A program made the position numbers and the translations under genes. From assembly GCA_028823175.1 (NCBI GenBank), contig JAPKBZ010000028.1, positions 1 to 51,129 on the forward strand: a DNA stretch of 51,129 bases, written 5' to 3'. The notes under the pieces were generated by a model. It did no database searches. It was not told the origin of the DNA and was given only the letters and a program-made list of their open reading frames with translations. Source of the DNA: Myxococcota bacterium. GTDB lineage: Bacteria; Myxococcota_A; UBA9160; UBA4427. Shown piece by piece: positions 9,074 to 18,371 of this stretch; within the stretch, counting starts at the first letter, position 1, and the number at the start of each line of letters is the position of its first letter.

Positions 9074-9456
9074 GCCCCGAGCCGGCTCTCCGGGCCCGAA
9101 TCGGCCCGAGAGACCTGGCCCGGTTTCGCTTTTCCAGGGGGCTCCCCGCGGACCGTCTTGCCTGGGTTCAACCTCAATCGAGATTGCTGGGATGCCCTAC
9201 AAGATCCCCTTGGGTGAGCGAAAGCCACCCCCCTCCCTCTCGTCCCCGAGGGGGACTTGCTGGAAAGGACCCTGGCCTCAGGCCCTCAAGGCCCTCAAGG
9301 CCAGCCTCTCGCAGCCGAAGAGCAGAAGAGAGCAAAAAAAAGCGACTTCTCGACCGATTGTTTGCCACCACCGAGCGCCTCGAAGGCACTTCATAGCGTG
9401 GAGAAATCCTCGAGGCATTCCTTGGGAAAGGTCAGCGAGCATCGAGCAGTCGGCCG
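9074..9456. other. Gene-free stretch of 383 bp
   Basis: Apart from the hairpin at 9086-9112, I see only a short direct repeat (GGCCCTCAA twice near 9281-9300) and an A-run near 9335. Short frames here look like chance. The promoter of the following membrane-protein gene should lie at the right end. Confidence 0.5.
9086..9112 (+). terminator. Strong GC hairpin after the crotonase gene
   Basis: CTCTC-c-GGGCC, a 6-base loop, GGCCCGAGAG: ten base pairs with one bulged C, starting 13 bases after the stop codon at 9073. The position fits a transcription terminator. No T-run follows directly, so it could instead be a 3'-end stabilising hairpin. Confidence 0.45.
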
Positions 9457-11337
9457 ATGACGCTTCTGGATGTGGGCATAAAAGCAATGCAAGCAATGCA
9501 AAAGCACGCAGGCGCACTCGGGGTGTTCGTCGCGGTGGCCTTGGTCACTGCCTACCCCCCTGTCATGTCCCTGCTCGATGAGGGACTGCTCGGTGCCTTT
9601 CGCTATTTCGCCGCCGACAGCTTCTACTACCTCAGCGTCGCCGACCACTCGGTGGGCGCTCCCTTCTTCACCTTTGATGGGACCCACCCCACCAACGGCT
9701 TCCATCCGCTTTGGCAGATCTACCTCGAGCGCTCCTTTTCAAGCCTCGCTCTTTCGGCAGCAGAACAGATCCAGTACACGGCAATGTCCAGCGTGTTCTT
9801 CGTCTCGCTGGGCACGGGCCTCTTTGCCCTGGCTCTGCTGCACCTGACCCGAAGACCCGCCCTGGCCCTGCTTGGCTCGGCCCCGGGTGTCTACTACTTG
9901 CTGATGCCGGTCTTCGACCCGCATCAGGGATCCCAGTGGTCCTTCGCCAATGGAATGGAAACCCCGCTTTCGATCTTTCTCTTCGGGGTGCTCGCCTACG
10001 CGATCTTCGTTCGGAAGACTCTGAGCGAGAATGCAGGGATTCGATCGCTGATCTGGACGTCGGGAATTCTGACGCTCCTAACCCTGGCCCGACTCGACGA
10101 CATCTTCATCTTCGTCCCCTTTCTTCTCTTTGTCGCCGCCACGGCTTCGAGCCGCCCTGAGATAGTGAAGCGGGTTGCCGCTGCCAGCGTGATTCCCACC
10201 CTCCTGATCGGCACCTATCTACTCTACAACCTCGCCTCGGTCGGCAGCCTGCTGCCCAGCAGCGGCAGTGCCAAAGCACAGCCCCTCTGGGCCTTGGCGC
10301 GCAACTTCTATGCCCTGCTGACGACGACCCTGCCCTTCGCAGACCCCCTCGGCCGCAGCCATAACGCTTGGGCGAGCGAGGCCTGGCGAACCAGCCAAAT
10401 GTTTGTTCCTGCCTTGGCCGCAGCCGGCTGGCTCCTGACTCAGCGCATTGGGATCCGCTCCCAAAACCCCCGCATCCTTCAGAATACAGGCATCGGGCTG
10501 CTCGCCAGCTACGCCATCCTGAAGTCGACCTACAATTTTGCTGTGGTCAGCCTCTGGGATCAGGGCCACTGGTACTACCCCCTCTGCATCATGACCTTCA
10601 ACCTCATCGCCGTCGTTTGGTGCGGAAGGTTGCTGGACGATCGCGCAACCCGAACCGATGAATCGGCCGAAGGCTCACCCCTCACGGCCCTGACTGCGCG
10701 CTTTCCTGCCCTCGGTCGTATCCCCTTCGCCTCCCTCACAGCCCTCGGGCTCGTCCTCGTGAGTGCCAATGCCTTTGTCGACATGAAGGCCCAGGGTCGT
10801 CACCAGAGCCGGAGCTTTGAGTTCTGGGTCGAACGGGGATCCACCGAACTCCAGATCGAAAAAACATGCCCGGGCTGCGGCTTGCTGGCTTTTGACGACG
10901 GCATCGTATCCTACTCGCTCACCGACACCCCGACTCTCAACGGACTCGGTCTGGTCCTCGACCGCGATGCCAACTCAGCCCGAGAAAAGGGGCAGATCCT
11001 CGATGTCGCCTGGGAACGCGGCCACCAATTACTCGTCTCGGTCAACTACGAGATGCCCCAGACCGCCTACGAGAGTCGTGCAAACCTTCGCGCTCATTTG
11101 GCTCAAAATATTCACCTACGCGATGTAGACCTCAGCGCATGGGATTTCGAAGTGGCCTTCCAGAGCACCACCGCCGGGGTCTCCTTCGTGCGCTTCGAGC
11201 CCCGATCCGCCGACACCGCCAAGGCCTCGCGTGCCGAGGAAAGGCGCCGAGTGGAGAAGGCCCGCCTCAGCGACTTGCCCAAGCAGCAAGCTCACCAGCA
11301 CGAGGGCCAGCCCGACTTGGCCGGCGACCTCGGCTAA
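9457..11337 (+). CDS. GT-C-like polytopic membrane protein (putative dolichol/lipid-linked sugar glycosyltransferase)
   Basis: A 626-residue protein with about ten hydrophobic segments in the first 430 residues and a soluble C-terminal part. Near the start it has AADSFYYLSVADHSV followed by TFDGTHPTNGFHPLWQ. This pairing of an acidic residue in the first extracytoplasmic loop with TNGFHPLW is typical of uncharacterised GT-C (PMT/ArnT-like) proteins, where the acidic residue is the catalytic base. The soluble part contains a CPGCG pair. The last 40 residues are charged and low-complexity. No ribosome site of note precedes the ATG at 9457; the ATG at 9490 is an alternative. Sugar donor and acceptor cannot be told. 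Confidence 0.8.
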   Translation: MTLLDVGIKAMQAMQKHAGALGVFVAVALVTAYPPVMSLLDEGLLGAFRYFAADSFYYLSVADHSVGAPFFTFDGTHPTNGFHPLWQIYLERSFSSLALSAAEQIQYTAMSSVFFVSLGTGLFALALLHLTRRPALALLGSAPGVYYLLMPVFDPHQGSQWSFANGMETPLSIFLFGVLAYAIFVRKTLSENAGIRSLIWTSGILTLLTLARLDDIFIFVPFLLFVAATASSRPEIVKRVAAASVIPTLLIGTYLLYNLASVGSLLPSSGSAKAQPLWALARNFYALLTTTLPFADPLGRSHNAWASEAWRTSQMFVPALAAAGWLLTQRIGIRSQNPRILQNTGIGLLASYAILKSTYNFAVVSLWDQGHWYYPLCIMTFNLIAVVWCGRLLDDRATRTDESAEGSPLTALTARFPALGRIPFASLTALGLVLVSANAFVDMKAQGRHQSRSFEFWVERGSTELQIEKTCPGCGLLAFDDGIVSYSLTDTPTLNGLGLVLDRDANSAREKGQILDVAWERGHQLLVSVNYEMPQTAYESRANLRAHLAQNIHLRDVDLSAWDFEVAFQSTTAGVSFVRFEPRSADTAKASRAEERRRVEKARLSDLPKQQAHQHEGQPDLAGDLG

Positions 11338-11372
11338 TCCCCACGATCCGAGGTCCGAGTCCGGAGTCGCTT

Positions 11373-13859
11373 TCAGCTTCTGATTCGCTCGCCCTTCGGA
11401 TCATAGAGGGGGCGCAGGGAGACCCGGGCGGAGTAGCGCTGCCGTGCGATCTCGATCTCCCAGTCTCCAGCTTCCAGGTACGCCTTGGTCACGGGCTCAC
11501 CGGACTCCACATAGCCCAGCCCCACCGACGCTCCCAGCGAGTGTCCGTAGGCGCCCGCCCTCAAGTAGCCCACCGCCTCGCCGTTACGCCAAATGACCTC
11601 TCCGTGCCCGAGCAGGGGCTCGGGATCGTCGAGGATGAATTGAACAAGGCGCCGGCGAGGAATTCCCGCTTCCTTCTGCGCAGCCAGGGCATCTCGCCCC
11701 ACGAAGCCGCCCGGCTTTTCGAGCTTCACCGCAAAGCCAAGCCCCGCCTCCAGGGGCGTGTCTGTATTGACGAGGTCGTGGCCAAAATCACGGTAGGCCT
11801 TTTCCAAGCGCAGGCTACTTAGAGCTTGAAGACCCGCGTGCCGCAACCCGAATTCTCGCCCGGCCTCCACAATGCGATCGTATACATCGGCAGCGTGCTC
11901 GCTGGGGATATAGAGTTCCCAGCCGAGTTCGCCGAGGTACGTGACCCGCACCGCATAGACCCGTGCATATCCAAGTTCGATCTCTCGGCCCGTCATGTAG
12001 GCAAAATCGTTGCCGGCCAGGGAATCCGGCGAAAGGCTGGAGAGCAGTGCCCTCGACTTCGGCCCCTGGACGGTCAACATCGCGTAGGCCGAGGTGAGGT
12101 CGGTGATCATCACGTGGGCCTCGGGTCGGAAATGCCGCCGCATCCAGGTTTCGATATGACGATGCACGGTATCCGAGCAGACCACCATGAAATCGTCCTC
12201 GGCCCTGCGCGTCACCGTCAGGTCCGCTTCGATCCCGCCCTTTTCATTCGTCCATTGGGTATAGACGATGCGCCCGGGGGCGACGTCGAGTTCGTTGCAG
12301 CTGATCCGGTTGAGTTCGGCCAGAGCATCCCGCCCCTGAACCCTAAATTTCGACATGAAAGACATGTCCATCACGACCACGCCTTCGCGGCAGGCCCGAT
12401 GTTCGGCGGCGACGTTCTCAAATGAGCTCTGCCGATCCCAGGTGTAGCGCTCCACCACGGGTTCTTGATCACCCTCGGCGTACCAGTCCGCAATCTCCCA
12501 GCCCGCCGACTGAATGAAACAGGCGCCCGCCGCAGTCAATCGGTCGTGGAGGACATGCCGCTTCACGTTGCGCGCCGTGTCGAAGGTCTCGTTGGGGTGG
12601 TGGATCTTATACATCTCCCCAACGATCTCGACGGTGCGATCCCGGCGGTAGGCGCGATTGCTCTGGTATTTCTGGAAACGATCAATATTGATCTCGGTCA
12701 CGTCCATATCGGGCGTGCCCTCGACGATCCAGTGGGCGAGAAGTCGACCGATCCCGCCCCCCTGAAGAATACCCAGGGAGTTCAGGCCGGCGGCGACGAA
12801 GAAATTCTCGAGTTCCGGGGCCTCGCCCACCAGCGGCGCCAGATCCGGGGTAAAGCTCTCGGGTCCGCAAAAGAACTGGCGTACTCTGGCGTCCTCGGCC
12901 GAGGGGACCCGGGTTAGGGCATTGGTGAGATAGGGCATCATGCGGTCCATATCGGGGTCGAGGACCGTGAAGGCCGATTTCTCGGGAATCCCGTCGAGCG
13001 CCCAGGGTGCCGCCACGGGCTCGAAGAGCCCGGCCATCAGGCCGCTCCCCTCCTCGCGGAAATAGCTGTACACCGAAGGATCCTCGAGGATCGGCATGTC
13101 GCGGTCCATGCCATCGACGCCGTCGAGGATCACGTAATAGTGCTCGGCGGCCTGAAGAGGGCAGTTGACCCCGGCCATTTCGCCGACCTGGCGCCCCCAC
13201 ATCCCGGCGCAGTTGACGACAATCTCAGATTCAATGGGGCCCTGGTCGGTCATGACGCCCGTGACCCTGCCGTTTTTTTGATGCACCGCCGTAACCTCAA
13301 CACCTTCGATGAGCCTGGCTCCCAACGCCTTGGCGCCCTTGGAGAGGGAGATGGTCACATCGACGGGGTTCGCTCGCCCATCGGCGGCGGTCAAAAATCC
13401 GGCGATCAGATCGTCGGTCTTCGCCATGGGCCAGAGCTTCGCCACATCGTCCCGGGAAACCTCCTGGGAATCGACGCCCATCAGGCGGCTGAAGGTCGCC
13501 TTGCGCTGGAGATCGCCCAGGATTTCACGATCGGCGGCCACCTGCAGAAGACCCACAGGGCGAAACCCTGTCGCGAAGCCCGTTTCATTCTCGAGTTCAG
13601 AATAGAGGTCGCGCGTATAACGCGCGATCTTCATAAGAGTCTCAGTGGTAAAGCCCGAGGTCACCACCAACCCGGCGGCATGCCAAGTCGTTCCCGAGGT
13701 CAGCTTGTGCCGCTCGAGCAGCACCACCTCATTCCAGCCCGCCTTCGCGAGGTGGTAGGCCAGGCTACAGCCGATCACGCCGCCGCCGATAATGACCACT
13801 CGCGTTCGGCTGGGAATTTCGGTGCTCTGATTGGGAAGGTCGCTCCCGGTCTGGGGCAT
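11373..13859 (-). CDS. FAD-dependent dimethylglycine/sarcosine dehydrogenase-like protein with GcvT domain
   Basis: An 828-residue protein with the full DMGDH/SarDH architecture. The N-terminal DAO domain has VVIIGGGVIGCSLAYHLAKA and then TSGTTWHAAGL, in which His60 matches the histidine that carries covalent FAD in the family. The central FAO-type domain (about 380-440) includes GWEIADWY. The C-terminal aminomethyltransferase (GcvT) domain has RDFGHDLVNTDTPLEAGLGF and a GCV_T_C tail (PLLGHGE and KAYLE). The expected reaction is oxidative N-demethylation of a methylated glycine or similar amine, with the one-carbon unit passed to tetrahydrofolate. The start at 13859 follows AAAGGAA; the frame extends to 13931 without a better site. 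It faces the GHMP kinase across 162 bp. Confidence 0.93.
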   Translation of the reverse strand: MPQTGSDLPNQSTEIPSRTRVVIIGGGVIGCSLAYHLAKAGWNEVVLLERHKLTSGTTWHAAGLVVTSGFTTETLMKIARYTRDLYSELENETGFATGFRPVGLLQVAADREILGDLQRKATFSRLMGVDSQEVSRDDVAKLWPMAKTDDLIAGFLTAADGRANPVDVTISLSKGAKALGARLIEGVEVTAVHQKNGRVTGVMTDQGPIESEIVVNCAGMWGRQVGEMAGVNCPLQAAEHYYVILDGVDGMDRDMPILEDPSVYSYFREEGSGLMAGLFEPVAAPWALDGIPEKSAFTVLDPDMDRMMPYLTNALTRVPSAEDARVRQFFCGPESFTPDLAPLVGEAPELENFFVAAGLNSLGILQGGGIGRLLAHWIVEGTPDMDVTEINIDRFQKYQSNRAYRRDRTVEIVGEMYKIHHPNETFDTARNVKRHVLHDRLTAAGACFIQSAGWEIADWYAEGDQEPVVERYTWDRQSSFENVAAEHRACREGVVVMDMSFMSKFRVQGRDALAELNRISCNELDVAPGRIVYTQWTNEKGGIEADLTVTRRAEDDFMVVCSDTVHRHIETWMRRHFRPEAHVMITDLTSAYAMLTVQGPKSRALLSSLSPDSLAGNDFAYMTGREIELGYARVYAVRVTYLGELGWELYIPSEHAADVYDRIVEAGREFGLRHAGLQALSSLRLEKAYRDFGHDLVNTDTPLEAGLGFAVKLEKPGGFVGRDALAAQKEAGIPRRRLVQFILDDPEPLLGHGEVIWRNGEAVGYLRAGAYGHSLGASVGLGYVESGEPVTKAYLEAGDWEIEIARQRYSARVSLRPLYDPKGERIRS

Positions 13860-13961
13860 GAAGAATGATTCCTTTCGAACGGTGCCGATTCGCACCCGCG
13901 TTGCGGCCACCAATCTAGAGGTTCCTTGCATCGGCTGCCCGCCACGGACTGCGACTGGGCG

Positions 13962-13980
13962 ACCTCGGGGACTCCGAGGT
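13962..13980. promoter_or_regulatory. Perfect 7-bp inverted repeat upstream of the sugar kinase gene
   Basis: ACCTCGG, 5 bases, CCGAGGT lies in the divergent region between 13859 and 14022, about 41 bases before the kinase start. It could be an operator or an mRNA-leader hairpin. GC-rich palindromes of this size do arise by chance. Confidence 0.35.
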
Positions 13981-14021
13981 ATCTTCCGGCCGGGAAAGCG
14001 AGGCAGGATTCAGGAGGTTCG

Positions 14022-15041
14022 ATGGAGCGCGTGACGAGCACCGCACATGCCCGAGCGGGGCTGCTCGGAAACCCCTCGGACGGCTATGGGGGCAAGGCCA
14101 TCGGGCTCTGCCTAGACGACCTGCGCGCCCAGGTGCATATCGAACCCGCCCAGGCCCTCGGGTTCGTGGCCTCCGACGGCGCCCAAAGCACTTTTACTTC
14201 GCTGCTCGAGGCCCGGGGACGCCTTGGAAGCGCGAACCTCGGCGACGGCATTCCGCTGCTTCTGGCCGCCCTCAACCGTTTCTGCCTCGCCCATCCCGAA
14301 TTCGAGGCGCGCGATCCCAGCGACCCCGGCCTCCGCTTCACCCTTCGCTTCGAGACGAATATTCCCCGACAGGTCGGTTTGGCGGGTTCCAGCGCCATCG
14401 TGATCGCGGCCCTGCGAGGGATGGCCCGATGGTTCAAAGTCGACCTGACCGCCACTTCCCTGGCAAAGCTCGCCCTCGAAGCCGAAACCGATGACCTGGG
14501 AATCGCGGCTGGCCCCATGGATCGCATCGTCCAGGCCCATGAGGGACTGATCGTCATGGACCTAGCCCAGCCGGGAAATTTCTTGGCGTGCCAATCTCTC
14601 GACCCGAACACCCTGCCCCCCCTCTTCCTGGCCTGGCATCCCCAGGGCGGGCAGCCTTCCGGTGAGATTCATGCCCCTCTCAGGCAGCGCTGGCAAGCCG
14701 GAGATCCTGAAGTCATGCGCACCATGAAAGCGTTTCGGGACCTCGTCGATGAAGGGCTCGGGTTTCTTGGGCGGGCCGATCACGCCGGTTTTCGCGAAGC
14801 CATGAATCGAAATTTTGAACTGCGCCGAACCCTCTTGCCCATTGCCCCAAGCGATCTGGAAATGGTGAAGATTGCAACCCAGCACAGAGCCAGCGCAAAA
14901 CTCTCCGGCTCCGGCGGCGCCGTGGTCGGAGCCATGGCTTCCGAAGCCGACTTCGAGCGGATCGAGAAGGCCTACCGGGGGGCCGGCTACGAATTCCTTC
15001 GTCCCCGGGCCAAGCTAGCCCTAGGCGAACGCGACGAATGA
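14022..15041 (+). CDS. GHMP-family sugar kinase (glucuronokinase-like)
   Basis: A 339-residue GHMP kinase. Motif 1 reads ARAGLLGNPSDGYGGKAIGL, very close in pattern to plant-type glucuronokinases. Motif 2, the ATP-binding loop, is QVGLAGSSAIVIAALRG. Motif 3 near the C-terminus is KLSGSGGAVVGAM. The family phosphorylates a sugar at C1, here perhaps glucuronate or another hexose acid. The ATG at 14022 follows CAGGAGGTTCG, an almost ideal ribosome site. The stop overlaps the start of a sugar nucleotidyltransferase (ATGA), which points to a kinase plus pyrophosphorylase salvage route to a nucleotide sugar. Other C1-kinases (galactokinase-like, fucokinase-like) are possible. Confidence 0.88.
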   Translation: MERVTSTAHARAGLLGNPSDGYGGKAIGLCLDDLRAQVHIEPAQALGFVASDGAQSTFTSLLEARGRLGSANLGDGIPLLLAALNRFCLAHPEFEARDPSDPGLRFTLRFETNIPRQVGLAGSSAIVIAALRGMARWFKVDLTATSLAKLALEAETDDLGIAAGPMDRIVQAHEGLIVMDLAQPGNFLACQSLDPNTLPPLFLAWHPQGGQPSGEIHAPLRQRWQAGDPEVMRTMKAFRDLVDEGLGFLGRADHAGFREAMNRNFELRRTLLPIAPSDLEMVKIATQHRASAKLSGSGGAVVGAMASEADFERIEKAYRGAGYEFLRPRAKLALGERDE

Positions 15042-15793
15042 AGGCCTATCTTCTCGCCGCCGGCTTCGCGACGCGCATGTTTCCCCTGACGGAGAGCGTC
15101 GCCAAGCCCCTGCTCGAGGTCGCGGGAAAGCCGATTCTCTCGCATATCCTGGCCAGGGTGGAAGCCCTTCCGGGGCTCAGCGAAATCATCGTCATCGGCA
15201 ACCACCGCTTCGCGGATTCCCTGCTCGCCTGGAGCCGCTCGGTGACCTGTCCGGTGCCCCTCCGGGTTCTCGATGACGGGGCCAATCACGTCGACGAACG
15301 CCTTGGCGCCATCGGCGACCTGGCCTTCGCCCTCGAAGCCGCCCCCAGCGGCGGCGAGGATCTGCTCGTGGTCGCCGGCGATAACCTCCTCGACTTCGAT
15401 CTCGAACCCCTTCAGCGCGCCTTCGAGGCCGAGGGCAAGCCCCTGCTGATCACCCGGCAAGTCGAACACGCGGGGGGCCCGAGCCCCTACAACGACGTCG
15501 ACGTCGACGACCAGGGACAGGTCCGCAGCTTTCGCGAAAAGCCCGAACGCCCCAGCGGAAACCTCTCGGCCATCGCGCTCTATTTCCTGACACCCGAAAC
15601 CGACGAACTCCTCGGGCGCTACCTCGCCGAGGGAGGCAACCCCGACGCCCCCGGTCATTTCATCGCCTGGCTGGTTTCGGTCCGCCCGGTCGCCGCCCGC
15701 CCGATACCCGGGGGTTGGTTCGATATCGGAGACCTCGCGCTGCTCGAAGAGGCCCGGGGCGGCTTCCCCGTCCCAAAGGAAACCGACTCCTAA
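15038..15793 (+). CDS. Sugar-1-phosphate nucleotidyltransferase
   Basis: A 251-residue NTP_transferase-fold protein. The signature at the N-terminus is YLLAAGFATRMFPLTES followed by AKPLLEVAGKPIL, with the Arg of the nucleotide loop (RM) and the conserved Lys. VVAGDNLLDFDL gives the metal-binding Asp, FREKPERP is the usual substrate loop, and GGWFDIGD is the typical closing motif. It is short and lacks the left-handed beta-helix acetyltransferase domain, as in RmlA/GalU-type enzymes. The ATGA overlap with the kinase implies coupled translation, so it probably turns the kinase product into a UDP- or dTDP-sugar. The nucleotide cannot be fixed by eye. Confidence 0.9.
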   Translation: MKAYLLAAGFATRMFPLTESVAKPLLEVAGKPILSHILARVEALPGLSEIIVIGNHRFADSLLAWSRSVTCPVPLRVLDDGANHVDERLGAIGDLAFALEAAPSGGEDLLVVAGDNLLDFDLEPLQRAFEAEGKPLLITRQVEHAGGPSPYNDVDVDDQGQVRSFREKPERPSGNLSAIALYFLTPETDELLGRYLAEGGNPDAPGHFIAWLVSVRPVAARPIPGGWFDIGDLALLEEARGGFPVPKETDS

Positions 15794-15989
15794 GCCGAGG
15801 CCCAGTGGTGCCGCATAGGCCGGCAAACGCGCCCCCGGGGCTTCGGCCCTCGCGAAAGATCTCTCTACCTCGCCAGGCCTTCGAACGCCCAGGATCCCCG
15901 GTAGAACCCCAGAGCCAACTGCGCTAAATCAACTCATCAGCGAGAAGCCCGGGCAGGAACGCCCGCTGGCGAACGCGAGGAGAAAAAGC

Positions 15990-17162
15990 ATGGGCGAAGC
16001 ATTCATCGTAGGCGCGGCACGGAGCCCCCTGGGCCGGCGCAAGGGCGAACTCGCGGGCATGCATCCCGTTGATCTCCTGGGCAAGGTTCAGCGCGGGCTG
16101 ATCGAGCGCGTCGGCGTGGAGCCTGCCTCGGTGGACCAGGTCATCGGCGGCTGCGTGTCCCAGGTGGGCGAGCAGAGCTTCAATGTCGCGCGCACGGCGT
16201 GGCTCGGTGCCGGCCTCCCCATCGAGGTGCCCGCGACCACCGTGGATAGCCAGTGCGGATCGAGCCAGCAGGCCAGCACCCTGGCCACGGGCCTCGTTTC
16301 CTCCGGGCTCGAGGACATCGTCCTGACCTGCGGCGTCGAGTGCATGACCCGCATCCCGCTGGGCGCAAATTCGCGCCACGAGGGGCGGCCGATCTCGGAG
16401 AATTACATGAAAGTCGTCGGCGGCTTCAATTCCCAATTCCAGGGCGCCGAGATGATCGCCCAGGACTGGGAGATCAACCGGGACGATACCGACGCCTTCG
16501 GGCTCCGCAGCCAGCAACTCGGCCGAGAAGCCTGGGATGCCGGCCATTTCGAAAGCGAAGTGATTCCCGTGGAGGCGCCCGTCCTCGACGGCGAAGGCAA
16601 CCCCACCGGTGAGACCCGCACCGTGACCCGCGACGGCGGGCTTCGCGACACCTCCCTCGAAGGACTTTCCCAACTCAAGCCCGTAGTCGAGGGTGGGATT
16701 CATACCGCGGGAACTTCTTCCCAGGTCACCGACGGCGCATCGGCGGTGATATTCGCCTCGGAATCTGCCGTCGAGCGATTGGGGCTGAAGCCCCGGGCGC
16801 GCATCGTCTACTCGACCATCGTGGGCTGCGATCCGCTCAAGATTCTCGAGGGCCCGATCCCCGCGACCCAGAAACTCCTCGACCGCACGGGGCTTTCCAT
16901 CGACGAGATCGATACCTTCGAGGTCAACGAGGCCTTCGCGAGCATCGTTCTCTCCTGGCAGAAGGCCTGCGGGGCCGACCCCGCCCGGGTCAATCCCAAC
17001 GGCGGCGCCATCGCCCTCGGCCACCCCACCGGCGCCACGGGCGATCGCCTGATCACCACGGCCCTGCATACCCTCGAGCGAACCGGGGGCCGCTACGGGC
17101 TGATCGCCATGTGCTGCGGCGGCGGGCTCGGCACCGGCACCATCATCGAACGCCTGGACTGA
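15990..17162 (+). CDS. Thiolase (acetyl-CoA C-acyltransferase)
   Basis: A 390-residue thiolase with every catalytic element: Cys89 in DSQCGSSQQA, the EVNEAFAS motif, His345 in GGAIALGHPTGATG, and Cys375 in MCCGGGLGTG. The length is normal for the family. The Cys-loop spelling DSQCGSSQQA and the fold pattern resemble actinobacterial sterol-side-chain thiolases (FadA5-like) more than PhaA, which fits the nearby Ltp2-like pair. The reaction is thiolytic cleavage of 3-ketoacyl-CoA, or the reverse condensation. GAGGAG lies 8 bases before the ATG. It converges on the SCP-x-like gene. Confidence 0.93.
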   Translation: MGEAFIVGAARSPLGRRKGELAGMHPVDLLGKVQRGLIERVGVEPASVDQVIGGCVSQVGEQSFNVARTAWLGAGLPIEVPATTVDSQCGSSQQASTLATGLVSSGLEDIVLTCGVECMTRIPLGANSRHEGRPISENYMKVVGGFNSQFQGAEMIAQDWEINRDDTDAFGLRSQQLGREAWDAGHFESEVIPVEAPVLDGEGNPTGETRTVTRDGGLRDTSLEGLSQLKPVVEGGIHTAGTSSQVTDGASAVIFASESAVERLGLKPRARIVYSTIVGCDPLKILEGPIPATQKLLDRTGLSIDEIDTFEVNEAFASIVLSWQKACGADPARVNPNGGAIALGHPTGATGDRLITTALHTLERTGGRYGLIAMCCGGGLGTGTIIERLD

Positions 17163-17207
17163 AGCCCGGCCTGGGCCTGGAATAGATATAGAGGAAGAGG
17201 AAGCGGA

Positions 17208-18371
17208 TTACAGGCGACCCAGGATCGCCCCGCTCATTCCCGACGAAACCAGGACGTGATCCACGGAATCGATGGGGTTGGCCGCCGTCCCCCTTATTTG
17301 GCGAACCGCTTCGGTGATGTTGTTCATCCCGTGGATATAGGCCTCGCCGATCAACCCGCCATTGGGGCTGAGGGGGAGCCGGCCGTCGAGTTCGCAATGG
17401 CCCTCGCGGATGAAATCCGGCGCCTCCCCGGGACCGCAGAAGCCGAAGGCCTCGAGGTGCCAAAAAACCGCCATGCTGAAATGGTCGTAGAGCATGGCGA
17501 CCTGGATATCTTCCGGACCAAGCCCCGTCCTGCCATAGAGTTCAGCGGCGCAGGCGATGCCCGAGTCGAAGCGGGTGAGATCCGCGTGGTAGAAATTCGT
17601 GACGACCTCGGTGTCGAAGGGAACGGCCTGGGTGGCGTGAAGGATCCGGGCGCCGGGCATGCGGCAATCCCGGGCGCGCTCCCGGGAGGTCACCACGAAG
17701 GCGACGCCCCCGTCGCTCTCCTGGCAGCAATCGAAAAGCCGGAAGACGGGCTCGGCGATCCAGCGCGAGGCCTGGTGCTCCTCGAGGCTCAGGGGGCGTT
17801 GGTAGAAGAAGGCGGCGGGGTTGGTCGCCGCCGCTTTTCGCAGGGTGACGGCCACCCGACCGAAATCTTCATTCGTGGCGCCATAGACGTGCATATAGCG
17901 CTGGGCCCCGATGGCCGTCCAGGCGGCGGGGGTCACGGCGCCAAAGGGAACGCTCCACTCGATGAAGCCCGTCCCCGAGCCCCGGGCATGGCCGGCATCC
18001 GAAAGCTGGGCCGTGCCAAAACGCGCCTCGGAGCGTTCGTTCATCGCCCGCCAGCAGACCACCACCTCGGCGAGCCCCGAGTCCACCGCCGCCATGGCGT
18101 GGGCCAGGGTGCCCGTGGAGCCCCCTCCCCCATGCGGCACCCGGGATGAAAAGCGCAGGTTTTCGATTCCGAGGGAGCGCACGATGTCGACGTCGTCGCT
18201 GCTGTCGAGGGTGAAAGTCGTCATCCCGTCGACATCGGCCGGGGCCAGGCCGCAATCGTCCAGGGCCGCCCGAATGGCCTCGCAGGCGAGTTGCAGTTCG
18301 CTTCTTCCCGAGTTTTTCGAAAACTCGGTCTGCCCAATTCCAACGATGACCGAGGAGGACCCGTCAGCCAT
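17208..18371 (-). CDS. SCP-x/Ltp2-like thiolase homologue without nucleophilic cysteine (probable retro-aldolase subunit)
   Basis: A 387-residue thiolase-fold protein of the lipid-transfer type. The position of the nucleophilic Cys reads RVPHGGGGSTGTLAHA with no cysteine, while the C-terminal motif PLSPNGGLIGEAYIHGMNNI keeps the histidine. This pattern matches Ltp2-type steroid side-chain aldolases, which work with a DUF35 partner; a DUF35 gene lies directly upstream and overlaps by 8 bp. The start at 18371 (MADGSSSVIVGIGQTEF) is chosen because the fold begins there, while the longer frame to 18623 translates the DUF35 gene out of frame. The inferred reaction is retro-aldol cleavage of a beta-hydroxyacyl-CoA. 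Confidence 0.88.
   Translation of the reverse strand: MADGSSSVIVGIGQTEFSKNSGRSELQLACEAIRAALDDCGLAPADVDGMTTFTLDSSDDVDIVRSLGIENLRFSSRVPHGGGGSTGTLAHAMAAVDSGLAEVVVCWRAMNERSEARFGTAQLSDAGHARGSGTGFIEWSVPFGAVTPAAWTAIGAQRYMHVYGATNEDFGRVAVTLRKAAATNPAAFFYQRPLSLEEHQASRWIAEPVFRLFDCCQESDGGVAFVVTSRERARDCRMPGARILHATQAVPFDTEVVTNFYHADLTRFDSGIACAAELYGRTGLGPEDIQVAMLYDHFSMAVFWHLEAFGFCGPGEAPDFIREGHCELDGRLPLSPNGGLIGEAYIHGMNNITEAVRQIRGTAANPIDSVDHVLVSSGMSGAILGRL

Noticed and set aside
9160-9180. GGTTCAACCTC resembling a tRNA T-arm
   Set aside because: No acceptor stem, D-arm or anticodon arm can be built around it.
17163-17207. Hairpin between the convergent thiolase and Ltp2-like genes
   Set aside because: Only a 4-bp GC stem could be found, too weak to report.
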